A stretch of DNA of 64,000 nucleotides from Pseudoips prasinana (lineage: Eukaryota; Arthropoda; Insecta; Lepidoptera; Nolidae): the NCBI GenBank assembly GCA_951640165.1, contig OX621263.1, positions 15,444,001 to 15,508,000 on the forward strand, written 5' to 3'. A program made the translations under genes and the position numbers. Positions 61,936 through 64,000 of the stretch are shown here, in pieces (the first letter of the stretch is position 1; the number at the start of each line of letters is the position of its first letter). The notes under the pieces were generated by a model. That model ran no database searches and was not told the DNA's origin. It was given only the letters and a program-made list of their open reading frames with translations.

Positions 61936-62763
61936 TATTATCACATCAAAATTAAACATCCTAAGTCTATACTATGTTCTTCTTAGCGTGTCGATGGCAA
62001 ACTAACAAAAATGTTTGTGGCCTAGAACGTGGCCACACTAATTGCCCTGCTTGTGGCATTCATAAGATCCTGCCATGAACATGTGGCAGGACAGGCTGGG
62101 CATGATGTTAGGTGGGCCATGTATTGGACCGATGCTCCACAAATACAGTCTATTTTGGGGTTGCTCGACAGTCCCCATGTCTAGGTCATGTTTTCTTTGC
62201 TTCGGCCCACCTGAGTCCCGAGTCTATTTAGTTACTTCCAGATCGACCACGGCAATTGAAGTCCGGGCGTGAGTCTTTTGGAAAGGTATAATACATTAAA
62301 ATTTATAAAAATAATGTCAGGCTATGTAATCGACTGAAAATTGTTTATTTTTGGACTGTTTGTCTGTCGTAATGTTTGTTTGTTCGGGCATCACGCGCAA
62401 ACTACAGTACGAATTAGAAGCTTATGTATTGACCTCAATACTGGTATATATTATATCTGACTGGGAACCGATAATAATATGCTCTTTCAATGCCAACCTT
62501 CATCAAAGAATGTTGAAATCATTTTATGTATTTCTATTTAATAAGACTGAAATAGGTTCTCAATAAATATTAATGCGTAGCACAACCTTTCCACAAACAT
62601 ACAAATAAGTAACATTTATAGACAATGCAATGTGCTAGACTATTTCTTCAGTTGTTAATATATCTACAAAAGTATATATCAGAAAACGTTACTTGGATTT
62701 AAAATGCTTGCAAATCAGACATAAAAACAATTTAAATACCTTTTCATTTCATTTTATTTTTAG
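61936..62763. other. Unassigned sequence
   Basis: No gene or repeat is supported. The last 30 bases are a pyrimidine-rich run ending in TTTTATTTTTAG, a possible splice acceptor. Confidence 0.35.
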
Positions 62764-62838
62764 GCACCATCGGGGCCTCCAGTTCTCGAGGGTACGGTCC
62801 GTTTGAATAGAAAAGGGGCTGGTAAAGAATACATTTAA
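62764..62838 (+). CDS. Candidate 3'-terminal coding exon (host gene)
   Basis: After the acceptor-like TTTTATTTTTAG at 62752-62763 there are 24 codons, 'APSGPPVLEGTVRLNRKGAG' plus 'KEYI', and then TAA. The stretch is GC-richer than its surroundings, with no homopolymer. I do not recognise the protein; 'SGPPVLEG' is loosely like the start of immunoglobulin or fibronectin repeats in muscle proteins, but that is weak. No matching upstream exon is visible in the window. A chance open stretch is a serious alternative. Confidence 0.25.
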   Translation, partial: APSGPPVLEGTVRLNRKGAGKEYI

Positions 62839-64000
62839 TTTGTAAAGGAATTGAGGGATTTCAGTTCCTGGCACAATTTCGGCACTTTCTAAACATTTTG
62901 GGTGTTTAGAGTGTAACCTTTGAAGTTGTAAAGGGGGCTAACACCCGTACCCTAACGTCTACAAACAAACAATTAGAAACGATTTATTTTTTTCTTAGCA
63001 ACTAGCGATTTCAACATTTTTAAAAGGAAGGAGGAATTCGAAAGCTTTCCTCTATCGTACATAAACTCATATATTATGTGATTTTTTGGTATTCAAGGTC
63101 TGAAAATAAACATATTAGTTCTTCAAAAGTCTGCCAAAAAGGCGTACACGTTTGCTTACATATGATATAGTCAATACAATAATTTGCTATATAATTTATT
63201 TTATGTTACATAATTTTGTTTTCTGAAATTACATTAATGAAATTTATTCAGCACTTGGGTATTTACATACACTTGTTCTTGTCAAGCTCACAATGCAATA
63301 CAAAAACACAGTTCAAAACAGTAATTAAAGCAACAAAATATTTTGAATTGGTCCGTCCGTGCGGTCTGTTTCGTCACATATATTTTTATTAAATCCTTTA
63401 TCTCCATTATTATTAATTAATCAATATAAAATATATATTTGGGTGCTTGAACGATTGAGGCGGGCAGAGATCTACAACTACAGGTAAATCGCGTAACATA
63501 CATAAAAAACAAAAATACAGTCGAATTGATAGTCTCTTTTTGAAGTAGGTTAAAACATGATAACTTTTTATTTTTGATAGCCATCCAACCACAAGTGCGA
63601 TAAAATTGACGACAAAGATGATGAAATATCCAACCCTCAAACCAAAAAACAAGTGTGTGAAACAGCGCTGCGTAGCAGTCAATAAATATTGAACAAAAAG
63701 ACGGTGGGCCGATTTTTTTGTTCTATTTTAACTTCCTTTTAAGCCTATTATCTCAGTTTTCTGTTCATTCTATTTTGATCCCTACTTATAACCAAGGTTA
63801 TACGGGCGGGATTTGCGTAAATCGACAGGATTAGGTCAAGTCACCCTATAGGGACCATTCAAGATCTTTTGCGAGCACTCCAATTTAGGAGTACGTAACA
63901 CAAATCGGCGAAATAAATTTGATATATACCTACAGGGAGTCAACGAAGTTAATTGGATGTAATCCGATTAATCGGTCCACGTGTCCATTGCAAATACGTT
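62839..64000. other. Unassigned sequence
   Basis: It could include 3'-UTR if the exon at 62764 is real, but no clear AATAAA with cleavage context stands out. No repeat recognised. Confidence 0.3.

Overview
This 64 kb window looks like AT-rich, gene-poor nuclear DNA from a moth or butterfly. I found no host gene that I can defend. The only possible host coding sequence is one short candidate terminal exon at 62764-62838. The lepidopteran call is an inference from the repeat set: SINEs with a 5S-rRNA-like head, tRNA-headed SINEs, many short Helitron-like elements ending in CTAG, RTE elements with an ATG-triplet tail, a CR1-like LINE with an ATTCAAA tail, and mariners of the cecropia type. No species can be named.

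Layout. 0.4-18.5 kb: scattered SINEs, Helitron-like ends, 5'-truncated LINE copies (11.1-12.0, 12.7-13.2 and 13.9-14.4 kb), a TA-flanked MITE, and two poly(A) retroposons with clear target duplications. 18.57-25.1 kb: a nearly full-length CR1-like LINE on the minus strand, split in its endonuclease by a complete mariner (21406-22687). 26.3-29.8 kb: a Helitron-like element split by an almost full-length RTE LINE. 29.9-35.2 kb: internally deleted RTE derivatives, a 258 bp inverted-repeat element, and an RTE tail that has snapped back into a 36 bp perfect hairpin. 36.0-37.2 kb: a 16-copy minisatellite with an 80 bp period. 38.8-42.4 kb: a LINE 3' end, a foldback element holding a Harbinger-like MITE, and other repeats. 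43.4-44.6 kb: three diverged copies of an unnamed repeat, with two 5S-type SINEs between copies two and three. 45.5 kb: a hAT-type MITE with perfect 8 bp duplications. 47.8-49.0 kb: a second type of mariner. 51.2-57.1 kb: a Ty3/gypsy-like LTR element with near-identical 298 bp LTRs, a gutted pol, a second copy of the cecropia-type mariner in its gag, and three structured repeats before its 3' LTR. 57.6-61.9 kb: more MITEs, SINEs and Helitron-like ends.

How the parts relate. The window is best read as layers of insertion. The two cecropia-type mariners are nearly identical, keep open transposase frames with a DD34D triad, and sit in an identical 11 bp target in two unrelated retroelements. The LTR pair differs at only two positions I could find. 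These are the youngest layers. LINE copies (CR1, RTE) supply the machinery that probably moved the SINEs and truncated derivatives. The many MITEs depend on transposases not encoded here. Coordinates of inverted repeats and target duplications were read by eye from the sequence; family names rest on recognised motifs, not on database searches.
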